NCBI GenBank assembly: GCA_002375765.1
Contig: DFMV01000023.1
Location: 28,115-92,114 of the forward strand
From: Rhizobiales bacterium UBA3584
Lineage (GTDB): Bacteria > Pseudomonadota > Alphaproteobacteria > Rhizobiales > Devosiaceae
Reading direction: 5' to 3'
DNA length: 64,000 bases
How positions within the stretch are numbered: position 1 is the first letter of the stretch; the number at the start of each line of letters is the position of its first letter. This document shows, piece after piece, positions 18,346 through 27,076 of this stretch. A model generated the notes under the pieces. That model did not search any database. It saw only the letters and a program-made list of their open reading frames with translations, and was not told where the DNA came from. The translations under genes were made by a program, and so were the position numbers.

Positions 18346-18588
18346 ATGAAAGCCCGCGTCATCGTCACTTTGAAAACTGGTGTTCTGGACCCTCAGGGAC
18401 AGGCCATCGAAGGTTCACTCGAGGGGCTGGGTTTTTCCGGCGTCCAGTCGGTACGGCAGGGCAAGGTGTTCGATCTGGAACTTTCCGCCACCGACCCCGT
18501 TAGTGCTAAGACGGAAATCGAGAGGATGTGCGAAAAGCTTCTCGCCAACACCGTGATCGAAAATTACGCCGTAGAGATCATCGGTTAA
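18346..18588 (+). CDS. purS: FGAM synthase subunit PurS
   Basis: The 80-residue dimeric subunit that with PurQ and PurL makes the formylglycinamidine ribonucleotide synthase of the multi-subunit type. It begins MKARVIVTLKTGVLDPQGQA and shows the family pattern SVRQGKVFDLEL. It lies downstream of purC, but purQ is 1.5 kb away beyond an unrelated acyltransferase gene and two terminator-like hairpins. Confidence 0.95.
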   Translation: MKARVIVTLKTGVLDPQGQAIEGSLEGLGFSGVQSVRQGKVFDLELSATDPVSAKTEIERMCEKLLANTVIENYAVEIIG

Positions 18589-18654
18589 CCTCTCCCATTT
18601 AACTTAACTTTTGCGCAGTTTGTCGCGTCCGCGCGCCATGGAGTATGCCCTGAA

Positions 18655-18741
18655 ATGCTGAAAACCGTTTCCCTTTCGGCCCTGTTCTTTCTCGCCCTTG
18701 GTGTGCTGGTTGCCGCTTACGGCACTGTCCCGGTGGTCTGA
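18655..18741 (+). CDS. Possible 28-aa membrane peptide
   Basis: A short frame encoding a basic/hydrophobic peptide: MLKTVS, then an unbroken hydrophobic stretch (about residues 7-22) and a PVV end. It would be a single-span small membrane protein. GGAG lies 12 nt upstream of the ATG, and an intrinsic terminator follows 40 bp later, as for a real short transcript. It is too short for composition to decide, and nothing similar is known to me. Confidence 0.4.
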   Translation: MLKTVSLSALFFLALGVLVAAYGTVPVV

Positions 18742-18780
18742 GGTCGAAATAGTCTTCCCGCCCCCAGGCGGTGTACAAAT

Positions 18781-18818
18781 CGAAAAGGGCCGGGGCCAAA
18801 TCCCGGCCTTTTCGCATT
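18781..18818 (+). terminator. Intrinsic terminator between purS and acyltransferase
   Basis: The stem CGAAAAGG/CCTTTTCG extended by CCGGG/CCCGG with one bulged G, a 7-nt loop and a short T stretch inside the stem end. It would separate the purC-purS transcript from what follows. Confidence 0.7.
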
Positions 18819-18909
18819 CTTAACCACGCTTTCAGTTGTCATCATTGGTGAAAGGCGTCGTTTAGTGCCTTGAACTATGCTCGTCCCAATTCTTGCTTGG
18901 GGACGCGAC

Positions 18910-19995
18910 ATGACTGACACTGCCAAACAACGCCACGCTTGGGTGGATGTGGCCAAGGGCCTATCCATCATCCTCGTGGTAATGATGCATTCCACCTACG
19001 GCGTGGGCGAAGCGACCGAGCGCGTCGGCTTCATGCACTACATCCTCGGTTTCGCGACGCCGTTCCGCATGCCCGAATTCTTCCTCGTCTCGGGTCTGTT
19101 TCTTTCGTCGGTTATCACCCGTCCCTGGCGCAATTTTGCTGATCGGCGCGTCGTCCACTACCTCTATTTCTACCTGCTGTGGGCCGTCATCCTGATCGCC
19201 TTCAAGCATTTGATCGTCGACCGCGATCCCGCCGGCACGCTTGCCCTCATGGCCAGCGCCATCTACGAGCCCTATTCAATTCTGTGGTTCATCTACGCGC
19301 TTGCTGTTTACGGGCTGGTCGCCAAGCTGCTCCATCAGCTGCGCGTGCCCCATATCGCTGTGCTTATTGTCGCTGCCGCCGCGTCCATCGCTCCGGTCGC
19401 GACGCCGGTGTCCATCGTCAATTATGTGGCCGAATATTTCGTCTATTTCTATGCCGGCTATGCTCTGGCACCAGCCATCTTCAAGCTGGCTGAATGGATC
19501 CAGTCGCGGCCCGCTCTCGCTATCGCCGGCCTCGCCGCCTGGGCGCTCGCCAATGGCGCGCTGGTCTTTTCGCCGGGCCACTCGGTCACCTATGGCGTAG
19601 TCACCAGCGGCGTCGATCACATCCCCGGAGCCCATTTCGTCATGGCCATGGCCGGTGCCGCCGCCGTCTGCGCCGCCGCGGTACTGCTCGCCCGCCTCGC
19701 CGCCATGGAGTGGCTTCGCTGGATGGGGGCACACTCGATCGTCATCTATCTCAGCTTTGTCATCCCGATGGGCAGCTTCCGCACAGTGCTGCTGCGTTTT
19801 GTGCCTGAAATCGATGCCGGCATCGCCAGTCTCGCCTGCCTGATCGTCGCAGTTGTCTGCCCACTGATCCTTTATTGGATTATCGGCAAGACCGGGTTTG
19901 GCAAATTCCTTTTCGAACGCCCCTCATGGGCTCATCTGCCGGGTGCGCCCGGCAGCCGCTGGACACAGCGCCAGGCTCCCGCCCCGGCCGAATAG
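18910..19995 (+). CDS. Acyltransferase-3 family membrane protein
   Basis: A 361-residue, roughly ten-helix acyltransferase of the OafA/NodX-like (PF01757-type) family that transfers acyl groups to surface carbohydrates. The N-terminal RHAWVDVAKGLSIILVVMMH carries the conserved active-site-region His, and FRMPEFFLVSGLFLSS follows as in the family. The start at 18910 fits the RHAWVDVAKG motif. It sits between purS and purQ with terminators on both sides, so it is probably its own transcription unit with no metabolic link to purines. Confidence 0.85.
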   Translation: MTDTAKQRHAWVDVAKGLSIILVVMMHSTYGVGEATERVGFMHYILGFATPFRMPEFFLVSGLFLSSVITRPWRNFADRRVVHYLYFYLLWAVILIAFKHLIVDRDPAGTLALMASAIYEPYSILWFIYALAVYGLVAKLLHQLRVPHIAVLIVAAAASIAPVATPVSIVNYVAEYFVYFYAGYALAPAIFKLAEWIQSRPALAIAGLAAWALANGALVFSPGHSVTYGVVTSGVDHIPGAHFVMAMAGAAAVCAAAVLLARLAAMEWLRWMGAHSIVIYLSFVIPMGSFRTVLLRFVPEIDAGIASLACLIVAVVCPLILYWIIGKTGFGKFLFERPSWAHLPGAPGSRWTQRQAPAPAE

Positions 19996-20015
19996 ACTTC
20001 ACTTCGGCGTTAGCG

Positions 20016-20056
20016 AGGGGATTCGTATGTGAAAGCGTACGAATCCCCTTGCTTTT
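20016..20056 (+). terminator. Intrinsic terminator after acyltransferase
   Basis: A 12-bp perfect stem (AGGGGATTCGTA / TACGAATCCCCT) with a 10-nt loop followed by GCTTTTTG. Confidence 0.85.
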
Positions 20057-20127
20057 TGCGGCCAGAATCCCGACAAGGCGGCCATCCGGTTCAGCCCCCA
20101 AATATCTAAGAAGCGAGACGTAGCGCG

Positions 20128-20787
20128 ATGAAGTCCGCAGTCGTTGTCTTTCCCGGCCTCAACCGCGAACGCGACATGATCGCGGCGCTGACAAAGATCG
20201 GCGGCACGCCGCCTGCTGTCGTCTGGCACAAGGACGCCGAATTGCCCGATGTCGATTTGATCGTCATTCCGGGCGGCTTTTCCTACGGCGATTATCTGCG
20301 CTGCGGCGCCATCGCCGCCCGTTCGCCCATGATGGACATCATCCGCGAGCGCGCCGAAAAGGGTGTTCACATCCTCGGCGTTTGCAACGGCTTCCAGATC
20401 CTGACTGAAGCCGGGCTTCTTCCCGGCGCCCTGATGCGCAATGCCTCGCTCAAATTCGTTTGCCGCGAAGTCAAGCTCCAGGTCGCCAACGCCAACACCG
20501 CTTTCTCGCGCCGCTATGAGCAGGGCCAGGTGTTCCGCTGCCCGGTCGCTCACCACGACGGCAATTATTTCGCCGACAACGATACGATCGCCGCACTCGA
20601 AGACAACGGCCAGGTGGTGTTCCGCTATACCGCCGAAACCAACCCCAACGGCTCGATCAATAATATCGCCGGCATCACCAACAAGCGCGGAAATGTGCTG
20701 GGCATGATGCCCCACCCCGAAAACCTCATCGAACCGGCTCATGGCGGCGAAGACGGCAAGGGCATTTTTGCCGGACTTCTCAACTAG
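20128..20787 (+). CDS. purQ: FGAM synthase glutaminase subunit PurQ
   Basis: The class I glutamine amidotransferase subunit (219 residues) that delivers ammonia to PurL. The triad is Cys86 in GVCNGFQ plus His196 and Glu198 in MMPHPENL. The oxyanion segment [10 protein letters not shown] is intact. It is followed by purL after 61 bp. A promoter between the preceding terminator (ends about 20056) and 20128 would be needed, which leaves about 70 bp. Confidence 0.97.
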   Translation: MKSAVVVFPGLNRERDMIAALTKIGGTPPAVVWHKDAELPDVDLIVIPGGFSYGDYLRCGAIAARSPMMDIIRERAEKGVHILGVCNGFQILTEAGLLPGALMRNASLKFVCREVKLQVANANTAFSRRYEQGQVFRCPVAHHDGNYFADNDTIAALEDNGQVVFRYTAETNPNGSINNIAGITNKRGNVLGMMPHPENLIEPAHGGEDGKGIFAGLLN

Positions 20788-20848
20788 GGCGCTTCCCAGA
20801 TCGAGAGGGCATGCTCGGCCCCCGATTCCTCATTGACGACTGGCTAAA

Positions 20849-23059
20849 ATGACTCTTCGCAACGACATCGAAATCACTCCCGAACTCGTCGCCAATCATG
20901 GTCTCAAGCCTGACGAATATCAGAAGATTCTCGACCTGATCGGGCGCGAACCCACCTTTACCGAGCTCGGTATTTTCTCGGCCATGTGGAACGAGCATTG
21001 TTCCTACAAAAGCTCGAAAAAATGGCTCAAGACCCTGCCCACCAAGGGGCCGCGCGTGCTGCAGGGGCCGGGCGAGAACGCTGGTGTGGTCGATATCGGG
21101 GACGGTCAGGCGGTCGTCTTCAAGATGGAATCGCACAACCACCCCTCGTTCATTGAACCCTATCAGGGTGCGGCCACCGGAGTTGGGGGTATCCTGCGTG
21201 ACGTATTCACCATGGGCGCCCGCCCCATCGCGGCGATGAATGCCTTGCGCTTTGGTGAGCCCGATCACGAAAAGACCAAGCACCTTGTTTCCGGCGTGGT
21301 CGCCGGTGTCGGCGGCTATGGCAATTCCTTCGGCGTGCCCACTGTTGGCGGTGAGGTTCAGTTCGATGCCCGCTACAATGGCAACATTCTTGTCAACGCC
21401 TTTGCCGCCGGGCTGGCCGATGCCGACAAGATTTTCCTCTCCGAAGCCAAGGGCGTCGGTCTGCCCGTGGTTTATCTCGGCGCCAAGACAGGCCGCGATG
21501 GCGTCGGCGGGGCCACAATGGCCTCGGCCGAATTCGGCGACGATATCGAGGAAAAACGCCCCACTGTTCAGGTCGGTGACCCCTTCACCGAAAAACGTCT
21601 GCTCGAAGCATGTCTGGAACTTATGAAAACCGGCGCGGTCATCGCCATACAGGACATGGGCGCCGCGGGGCTAACCTGCTCAGCCGTTGAAATGGGCGCC
21701 AAGGGGGATTTGGGCATCGAGCTCAATCTCGATGCCGTTCCCGTTCGCGAAGAGCGCATGACGCCCTATGAAATGATGCTGTCCGAATCCCAGGAGCGCA
21801 TGCTCATGGTCCTGCATCCTGAAAAGGAGGCCGAGGCCCGTGCAGTCTTCGAGAAATGGGAGCTCGACTTTGCCACTGTCGGCAAAACCACCGACGATCT
21901 GCGCTTCCGCGTGCTCTGGCAGGGCGACGAAGTCGCCAACCTGCCGATCAAGGAACTGGGCGACGAGGCCCCCGAATACGACCGCCCCTGGGTGGCTCCT
22001 ACCCTCCCGGCGCCGCTCGACCCCGCATCGGTCCCCGACACCGATATCGCCGATGCGCTGCTAAAGCTGCTCGACTCGGCCAATCACTCCTCCCGTCGCT
22101 GGGTCTATGAGCAGTACGATACGCTCATCCAGGCCAACTCGCTCCAGACACCTGGCGGCGATGGCGGCGTGGTTCGCGTCGAAGGTCACCCCACAAAGGC
22201 ATTGGCCTTCTCCTCGGACGTCAACCCACGCTATTGCGAAGCCGACCCTTTCGAGGGCGGCAAACAGGCCGTGGCCGAATGCTGGCGCAACCTGATCGCC
22301 ACGGGCGCCGAACCGCTGGCTGCGACCGACAATCTCAATTTTGGCAATCCCGAACGCCCCGAAATCATGGGTCAGATCGTTCATGCCATCAAAGGCATCG
22401 GCGAAGCCTGTACCGCGCTCGATTTCCCCATCGTTTCGGGCAATGTCTCGCTCTATAACGAAACCAACGGCCGCGGCATCCTGCCCACCCCGACCATTGC
22501 CGGTGTCGGCCTGATCGAAGACCATGCCAAGATGGCGCGCTCCGGCTTCGCCCGCGGAGGCGATGTGATCGTCCTGGTCGGCGCACCGGAAAGCTGGGGC
22601 AGTCATCTCGGCCAATCGGCCTATCTGCGCGACGTTCTAGGCCGCCGCGAGGGCACCGCTCCCTATGTTGACCTCGACCACGAGAAAAGGGCCGGGCTTT
22701 TCGTGCTCTCCCTCATTCGCGAAGGCAAAGTCCGTTCGGTCCACGATCTGTCCGATGGTGGCCTTGCGCTGGGGCTGGCCGAAGCAGCGATAAAGTCAGG
22801 CATCGGCGCTGAAATCGCTGCACCGGAACATGACACGCTCGCAACATGGTTCGGCGAAGATCAGGGTCGCTACATCATCACAACCTCCGCCGACCAGGCC
22901 GAGGAAATCGTCGCCGCTTCTCCCGTTTCCGCTGCCATTATCGGCACGACCGGTGGCGACACCTTGAAGCTGGGCGCCACCCGGTCCATATCGGTTGGAG
23001 ACCTGAGCGCAGCTTACGAAGGGTGGTTTCCCGCCTTCATGGGCGCTACAATCAACTAG
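20849..23059 (+). CDS. purL: FGAM synthase large subunit PurL
   Basis: The 736-residue ATP-dependent subunit (small PurL type) that converts FGAR to FGAM together with PurS and PurQ. Two AIRS-like repeats are seen: the first opens with [15 protein letters not shown] and has [25 protein letters not shown] and the MGAAGLT segment; the second starts around [14 protein letters not shown] and includes [10 protein letters not shown]. The length is right and no frame defect is seen. Confidence 0.97.
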   Translation: MTLRNDIEITPELVANHGLKPDEYQKILDLIGREPTFTELGIFSAMWNEHCSYKSSKKWLKTLPTKGPRVLQGPGENAGVVDIGDGQAVVFKMESHNHPSFIEPYQGAATGVGGILRDVFTMGARPIAAMNALRFGEPDHEKTKHLVSGVVAGVGGYGNSFGVPTVGGEVQFDARYNGNILVNAFAAGLADADKIFLSEAKGVGLPVVYLGAKTGRDGVGGATMASAEFGDDIEEKRPTVQVGDPFTEKRLLEACLELMKTGAVIAIQDMGAAGLTCSAVEMGAKGDLGIELNLDAVPVREERMTPYEMMLSESQERMLMVLHPEKEAEARAVFEKWELDFATVGKTTDDLRFRVLWQGDEVANLPIKELGDEAPEYDRPWVAPTLPAPLDPASVPDTDIADALLKLLDSANHSSRRWVYEQYDTLIQANSLQTPGGDGGVVRVEGHPTKALAFSSDVNPRYCEADPFEGGKQAVAECWRNLIATGAEPLAATDNLNFGNPERPEIMGQIVHAIKGIGEACTALDFPIVSGNVSLYNETNGRGILPTPTIAGVGLIEDHAKMARSGFARGGDVIVLVGAPESWGSHLGQSAYLRDVLGRREGTAPYVDLDHEKRAGLFVLSLIREGKVRSVHDLSDGGLALGLAEAAIKSGIGAEIAAPEHDTLATWFGEDQGRYIITTSADQAEEIVAASPVSAAIIGTTGGDTLKLGATRSISVGDLSAAYEGWFPAFMGATIN

Positions 23060-23060
23060 A

Positions 23061-23104
23061 GCGCGTCCAGCAAAAGTGGAAACGGTTTTGCGGTTCGGAC
23101 GCGC
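23061..23104. repeat. Intergenic palindrome family, copy 2
   Basis: GCGCGTCC (23061-23068) pairs with GGACGCGC (23097-23104); inner GCAAAA/TTTTGC arms flank AGTGGAAACGG. It shares the AAAAGTGG core and CGGTTCGGA arm with the other copies. Confidence 0.7.
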
Positions 23105-23120
23105 GATGAATCAACAAGTT

Positions 23121-23159
23121 AGATCAAGTCCGCGATTCGAAGAAAAGCGGACTTGATCT
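23121..23159. repeat. 13-bp perfect inverted repeat after purL
   Basis: AGATCAAGTCCGC (23121-23133) and GCGGACTTGATCT (23147-23159) with a 13-nt spacer. It follows repeat copy 2 directly and may be part of a compound element, a terminator for purL (weak T content), or an operator for bolA. Confidence 0.6.
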
Positions 23160-23207
23160 AGTTTCCGCCGCGTTTCGCATAGCGCGACAACAAAGAGAGT
23201 GCCTCAC

Positions 23208-23441
23208 ATGCCAATGGATGCCGCCGAAATCGAGACCCTTATCAAACAGGCGCTTCCCGATGCACAGGTTGATATCCGCGACCTGGCGGGCGATGGCGAC
23301 CATTACGCCGCAACCGTCACCTCCGAGGCGTTTCGCGGCAAGTCCCGCGTGCAGCAGCACCAGCTCGTCTATCAGGCCCTCAAGGGCAATATGGGCGGCG
23401 AACTGCACGCGCTGGCGCTGACGACCAACGCACCCGATTGA
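23208..23441 (+). CDS. bolA: BolA family protein
   Basis: A 77-residue BolA/IbaG-type protein, the partner of CGFS glutaredoxins in [2Fe-2S] cluster sensing or delivery. Visible features are the DAQVDIRDLAGDGDHYAATV core and the conserved final helix RVQQHQLVYQALK with the invariant His. The grxD gene lies two genes downstream, the classical pairing. GTG at 23199 is an alternative start. Confidence 0.9.
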   Translation: MPMDAAEIETLIKQALPDAQVDIRDLAGDGDHYAATVTSEAFRGKSRVQQHQLVYQALKGNMGGELHALALTTNAPD

Positions 23442-23448
23442 GCTTGAA

Positions 23449-23763
23449 ATGAGCCTGCGCGACAGCCTCGATCTCATCAAGGCCGTCAATCCCGAAGACG
23501 GCCATGCCGTTCTCGAGAACGAGATCATGGGTGAGCGCGCCGCCTCGCTTGGCGCTGCCGAGCAGCGGGTCGCAAAAACCGTGGCGGCGTACAACGCGGC
23601 GGCGCCGGGCGAACGCACGGAACAGCTCATCGCCGCACAACATGCTGTCTGGGCCTATTTTGTTCAGCGCGAACTGTGCGGCTTCAAGCGCCATCAGGAC
23701 GTAGTCGCTGCCTTTGCCATTCCGCGCGAAGTGCTTAATGGGCTCGGCGCCGTTCACCGGTGA
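23449..23763 (+). CDS. DUF6665-like protein
   Basis: A 104-residue helical cytoplasmic protein whose C-terminal half (VWAYFVQRELCGFKRHQDVV, then IPREVLNGLG) I recall as the DUF6665 pattern of Rhizobiales. Function unknown. It is sandwiched between bolA (7-nt gap) and grxD on the same strand, so it may act in the same iron-sulfur context, which is only an inference from location. Confidence 0.72.
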   Translation: MSLRDSLDLIKAVNPEDGHAVLENEIMGERAASLGAAEQRVAKTVAAYNAAAPGERTEQLIAAQHAVWAYFVQRELCGFKRHQDVVAAFAIPREVLNGLGAVHR

Positions 23764-23863
23764 TTTGAACGTGGTGACCTCGACATAGCCACCATCATCA
23801 CCTATCTATCGGGAAACGCCGATCAACGCCCCGAACCTCCCACTGGGCCGAAAGGACATTTTG

Positions 23864-24199
23864 ATGAGTGACATCAATGCATTTATCGACGAGCAGGTTA
23901 AGTCCAATGACGTTTTCCTGTTCATGAAGGGCACGCCCGATTTTCCCCAGTGCGGGTTTTCGGGTCAGGTCGTCCAGATTCTGAACTATCTCGGCGTCGA
24001 CTATAAGTCCGCAAATGTTCTCGAAACCGACGAACTGCGTCAGGGCATCAAGGATTATTCCAACTGGCCCACCATCCCCCAGCTCTACGTGAAGGGCGAA
24101 TTCGTCGGCGGTTGCGACATCATCCGCGAGATGTTCCAGGCTGGCGAACTCCAGACCCACTTCGAGACCGCCGGCATACCGGTCAAACAGACCGCCTGA
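23864..24199 (+). CDS. grxD: Monothiol glutaredoxin, CGFS type
   Basis: A 111-residue Grx4/GrxD protein that coordinates a [2Fe-2S] cluster as a homodimer or with BolA and delivers it to client proteins. Active site Cys30-Gly-Phe-Ser33 in [29 protein letters not shown], with the cis-Pro, is the glutathione-binding part. A TTG one codon earlier is possible; ATG at 23864 is chosen. A terminator follows. Confidence 0.95.
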   Translation: MSDINAFIDEQVKSNDVFLFMKGTPDFPQCGFSGQVVQILNYLGVDYKSANVLETDELRQGIKDYSNWPTIPQLYVKGEFVGGCDIIREMFQAGELQTHFETAGIPVKQTA

Positions 24200-24222
24200 T
24201 CATTTTCAGAACTATAATTTTC

Positions 24223-24254
24223 AAGGGGCCTCAAGCCATGCTTGGGGCCCTTTT
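24223..24254 (+). terminator. Likely terminator after grxD
   Basis: An imperfect stem (AAGGGGCC-t-CAAG with CTTG-g-GGCCCTT) and a following TTTT. Confidence 0.65.
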
Positions 24255-24330
24255 GGATTCGCTCAGGTTCAAATCAATCATATTGATGACATCCATCGCG
24301 CTTTTTCGTTTGTGACGCTCGCGGAAGTCT

Positions 24331-24350
24331 TTATCGTCGCCAGACGATAA
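24331..24350. promoter_or_regulatory. Perfect 8-bp hairpin before MFS gene
   Basis: TTATCGTC-GCCA-GACGATAA lies 16 bp before the MFS start codon. It could be an operator for an unseen regulator or a 5'-UTR hairpin near the ribosome-binding site. Confidence 0.5.
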
Positions 24351-24366
24351 AAGTGGAACTACGACA

Positions 24367-25596
24367 ATGTCCGCCATAACCTCCCGCCGCGCCATGCCGG
24401 TTCCCCTGCCGGTTATCATCGTTGCCGGCTGTTTCATCGCCATGGTCACCTTTGGCGCTCGCTCCACCTCCGGCATCTTCCTTCTGCCCATGACCGAGGA
24501 CCTCGGCTGGTCGCGTGAGGGCTTTGCCATGGCGTTGGCCATCCAGAACCTCGTCTGGGGCATCACCCAACCGTTCGCGGGCGGTATGGCCGACAAGTTC
24601 GGCACCGGACGCGTCCTGGCTGCGGGAGCGCTGGTCTACGCCTTGGGCCTCATCCTGTGGTCCATCACGCCCACTGAAGGCATGTTCATGCTCACCGGTG
24701 GGGTCCTGATGGGCGTCGGCATCGGCACCGCATCGTTCGGCGTGGTCATGGCGGCCTTCGGCCGCGCCGTCCCGCCTGAAAAGCGGTCCTTCGTTTTCGG
24801 TATTGCCACCGCCGCCTCCTCCATGGGCCAGTTCGTCTTTGCCCCGCTGGGGCAGGCGTTCATCTCAAATTTCGGCTGGCAGACGGCGCTGGTCTATCTC
24901 GGATTGATCATCCTGATGGTCATCCCGCTCTCGACGATGTTGCGCGGTCGGACCAACAGCGCACCCGGCGATGCTGATATGCCCTTCATGCAGGCGCTAT
25001 CCAAGGCCCTCGGCCATGGCTCCTATCGCCTGCTGGTCATCGGCTTTTTTGTGTGCGGCTTCCATCTGGCCTTCATCACCGTCCACTTCCCCGCCTTCCT
25101 GGTCCAGTGCGGACTGACCCCGGAAGCCAGCTCCTGGGCTCTGGGCCTGATCGGCCTGTTCAACGTTGCCGGCTCGCTGTTGGCCGGCTGGCTGGGCGAT
25201 CGGCTGCCCAAGCAGATTCTGCTTTCGGTGATCTACTTCCTGCGCGCGGTCGGCACCGCCGCCTTCCTGTTGCTCCCCATAACCGAGATCAGTGCGTATA
25301 TCTATGCAGCGACCCTAGGCATGCTCTGGCTCGCGACTGTGCCCTTGACCGCCGGGCTCGTCAGCCTGTTCTTCGGGCCGCGCTACATGGGCATGCTTTA
25401 TGGCGTGGCCTTTCTCTCCCACCAGATCGGCTCGTTCTTTGGCGTCTGGCTCGGTGGTCTCTCCTACGACATGACCGGAAACTATTACGCGGTCTGGTAT
25501 TTGGGCATCCTCATCGGCCTGTTTTCAGCCGCCGTAAACATCCCCATAAAGGAAGCCAGAGCGCCCGCCTTCATTGCCCCCCAACCGGCAATTTAG
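24367..25596 (+). CDS. MFS transporter
   Basis: A 409-residue, twelve-helix major-facilitator protein. The overall pattern (MVTFGARSTSGIFLLPMTE, then the loop 2-3 motif GGMADKFGTGRVL) resembles the OFA/monocarboxylate subgroup that moves organic acids. The substrate cannot be told from sequence. It is monocistronic by position, with a terminator before it and another after it. Confidence 0.85.
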   Translation: MSAITSRRAMPVPLPVIIVAGCFIAMVTFGARSTSGIFLLPMTEDLGWSREGFAMALAIQNLVWGITQPFAGGMADKFGTGRVLAAGALVYALGLILWSITPTEGMFMLTGGVLMGVGIGTASFGVVMAAFGRAVPPEKRSFVFGIATAASSMGQFVFAPLGQAFISNFGWQTALVYLGLIILMVIPLSTMLRGRTNSAPGDADMPFMQALSKALGHGSYRLLVIGFFVCGFHLAFITVHFPAFLVQCGLTPEASSWALGLIGLFNVAGSLLAGWLGDRLPKQILLSVIYFLRAVGTAAFLLLPITEISAYIYAATLGMLWLATVPLTAGLVSLFFGPRYMGMLYGVAFLSHQIGSFFGVWLGGLSYDMTGNYYAVWYLGILIGLFSAAVNIPIKEARAPAFIAPQPAI

Positions 25597-25634
25597 GGTT
25601 GCCAAACCCGATAGAGGGGTTCAAGCTTTACCAA

Positions 25635-25668
25635 CAAGGCCGGGCCGATGAGTCCCGGCCTTGCCATT
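25635..25668 (+). terminator. Intrinsic terminator between MFS genes
   Basis: A 10-bp perfect stem (CAAGGCCGGG / CCCGGCCTTG) with a 9-nt loop followed by CCATTTC; the T-tract is short. Confidence 0.65.
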
Positions 25669-25681
25669 TCAAGGTATCCCC

Positions 25682-26935
25682 ATGACCACCACGACAGCGA
25701 CCCGGGACGTTTCCCGGCCGGAATTCATTGCTCTGATTGCAGGGCTCATGGCGCTCAACGCGCTGGCCATCGACGTGATGCTGCCCGCCCTGCCCTATAT
25801 GGGCGAGGCACTGGGCGTGATGAACGAAAACGACCGCCACTATGTGCTCACAGCCTACATGCTCGGTTTCGGGGCAGCACAGATCGCATTTGGCCCGCTT
25901 TCCGACCGTTTCGGACGCCGCGCCCCGCTCATGGTCGGTCTGGTGATCTACGTCGCCGCAGCATTCTCCGCTGCGTTCTCGCCGACTTTCGCGACCCTTC
26001 TTGTTCTCCGCTTCGTTCAAGGCATGGGCGCCGCCTCCACGCGCGTGATCGCCACCTCGCTAGTCCGCGACAAGTTCGGCGGCCGGGCGATGGCCGAAGT
26101 CATGTCGCTGGTCTTTATGGTGTTCATGATCATCCCGGTGATAGCGCCGGCAATCGGCCAGGTTCTCCTCTTGACCGGTCCCTGGGAGTATATCTTCTTT
26201 TTCATGGGCGGGCTGGGTCTGGCGATTGCCGTTTGGGTGTTCGTGCGCCTTCCCGAAACATTGCTGCCCGAAAACCGTCGCGAGCTGCGCCTGACGGTCA
26301 TCATTGAAGGCTTCCGGCTGGTTTTCACCAACAAGATGGCCTTCAGCTACGGGCTTTCGGCCATGTTCGTGTTCGGCGCTCTTTTCGGCTTCATCAGCAC
26401 GGCCCAGCAGATCTATGTCGACATCTACGACCTGGGGGCATATTTCCCGGTCGCCTTCGCGGCCATTGCAGGCATGATGTCGGTTTCCTCCTACACCAAC
26501 TCGCTCATGGTCCGGAAAATCGGCATGCGTCGGCTGAGCCATGGCGCCATGCTGGTGTTCACCATCATGAGTGGCGTCTGGCTAATGGTCTCGCTCACCG
26601 GTTTCATGCCGCTCTGGCTGTTCCTCGCGTTCCTAGCCGTCGTCATGTTCATGTTCGGCTGGTCGATGGCCAACATCAACTCATTGGCCATGGAGCCGCT
26701 CGGCAAGGTTGCAGGCACCGCCTCGGCAGTGTTCGGGCTGGTCCAAACGGTGGGCGGCGCTTTGATCGGCACGGTGATCGGACAGTTCTACAACGGCACC
26801 GTAACGCCTATCGCTGCCGGATATTTCGTGCTCGGTTGCATGGCGCTGGCATTCATCCTGATTGCCGAGAACGGCAAGCTGTTCGGTGTCGGCGAGGAAT
26901 ACCGCGAAGATGCCGTACCGGCCGATGTGCACTAA
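25682..26935 (+). CDS. Bcr/CflA-type MFS drug efflux transporter
   Basis: A 417-residue, twelve-helix exporter. LNALAIDVMLPALPYMGEAL in helix 1, FGPLSDRFGRRAPL (loop 2-3) and the RFVQGMGAASTRVIATSLVR segment in helices 4-5 are the Bcr/CflA signatures. Relatives expel bicyclomycin, chloramphenicol, cysteine or other small compounds. The start at 25682 is preferred to 25661. The stop codon merges with the first base of the nested palindrome that follows. Confidence 0.85.
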   Translation: MTTTTATRDVSRPEFIALIAGLMALNALAIDVMLPALPYMGEALGVMNENDRHYVLTAYMLGFGAAQIAFGPLSDRFGRRAPLMVGLVIYVAAAFSAAFSPTFATLLVLRFVQGMGAASTRVIATSLVRDKFGGRAMAEVMSLVFMVFMIIPVIAPAIGQVLLLTGPWEYIFFFMGGLGLAIAVWVFVRLPETLLPENRRELRLTVIIEGFRLVFTNKMAFSYGLSAMFVFGALFGFISTAQQIYVDIYDLGAYFPVAFAAIAGMMSVSSYTNSLMVRKIGMRRLSHGAMLVFTIMSGVWLMVSLTGFMPLWLFLAFLAVVMFMFGWSMANINSLAMEPLGKVAGTASAVFGLVQTVGGALIGTVIGQFYNGTVTPIAAGYFVLGCMALAFILIAENGKLFGVGEEYREDAVPADVH

Positions 26936-27076
26936 GGTGTGTGGGGATTCAGGTCAAGGCTGAGCGAAAATGGCACTTTTCGAGAACCGGAACGGAGCGT
27001 ACTTAAAGTACGTGAGTACCGGAAGCGCAGAAAAGTGCAATTTGCAGCCAGCCATCAACTGAATCCCCACACACCT
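26935..27076. repeat. Nested palindrome filling a convergent gap
   Basis: The outer arms are a perfect 18-bp inverted repeat (26935-26952 and 27059-27076). Inside are GGCTG/CAGCC (26958-26962, 27045-27049), GCACTTTTC/GAAAAGTGC (26973-26981, 27030-27038) and a central CGTACTT-A-AAGTACG (26998-27012). The single-stranded form would fold into one long hairpin. The outer arms touch the stop codons of both convergent genes. There is no T-tract, so it is not an ordinary terminator. Confidence 0.85.

Noticed and set aside
26935..27076. suhB-type RNA motif next to the IMPase gene
   Set aside because: The position beside an inositol-phosphatase gene recalled that RNA motif, but the element is downstream of the gene and lacks terminator-like hairpins with T-tracts, so I do not name it as such.
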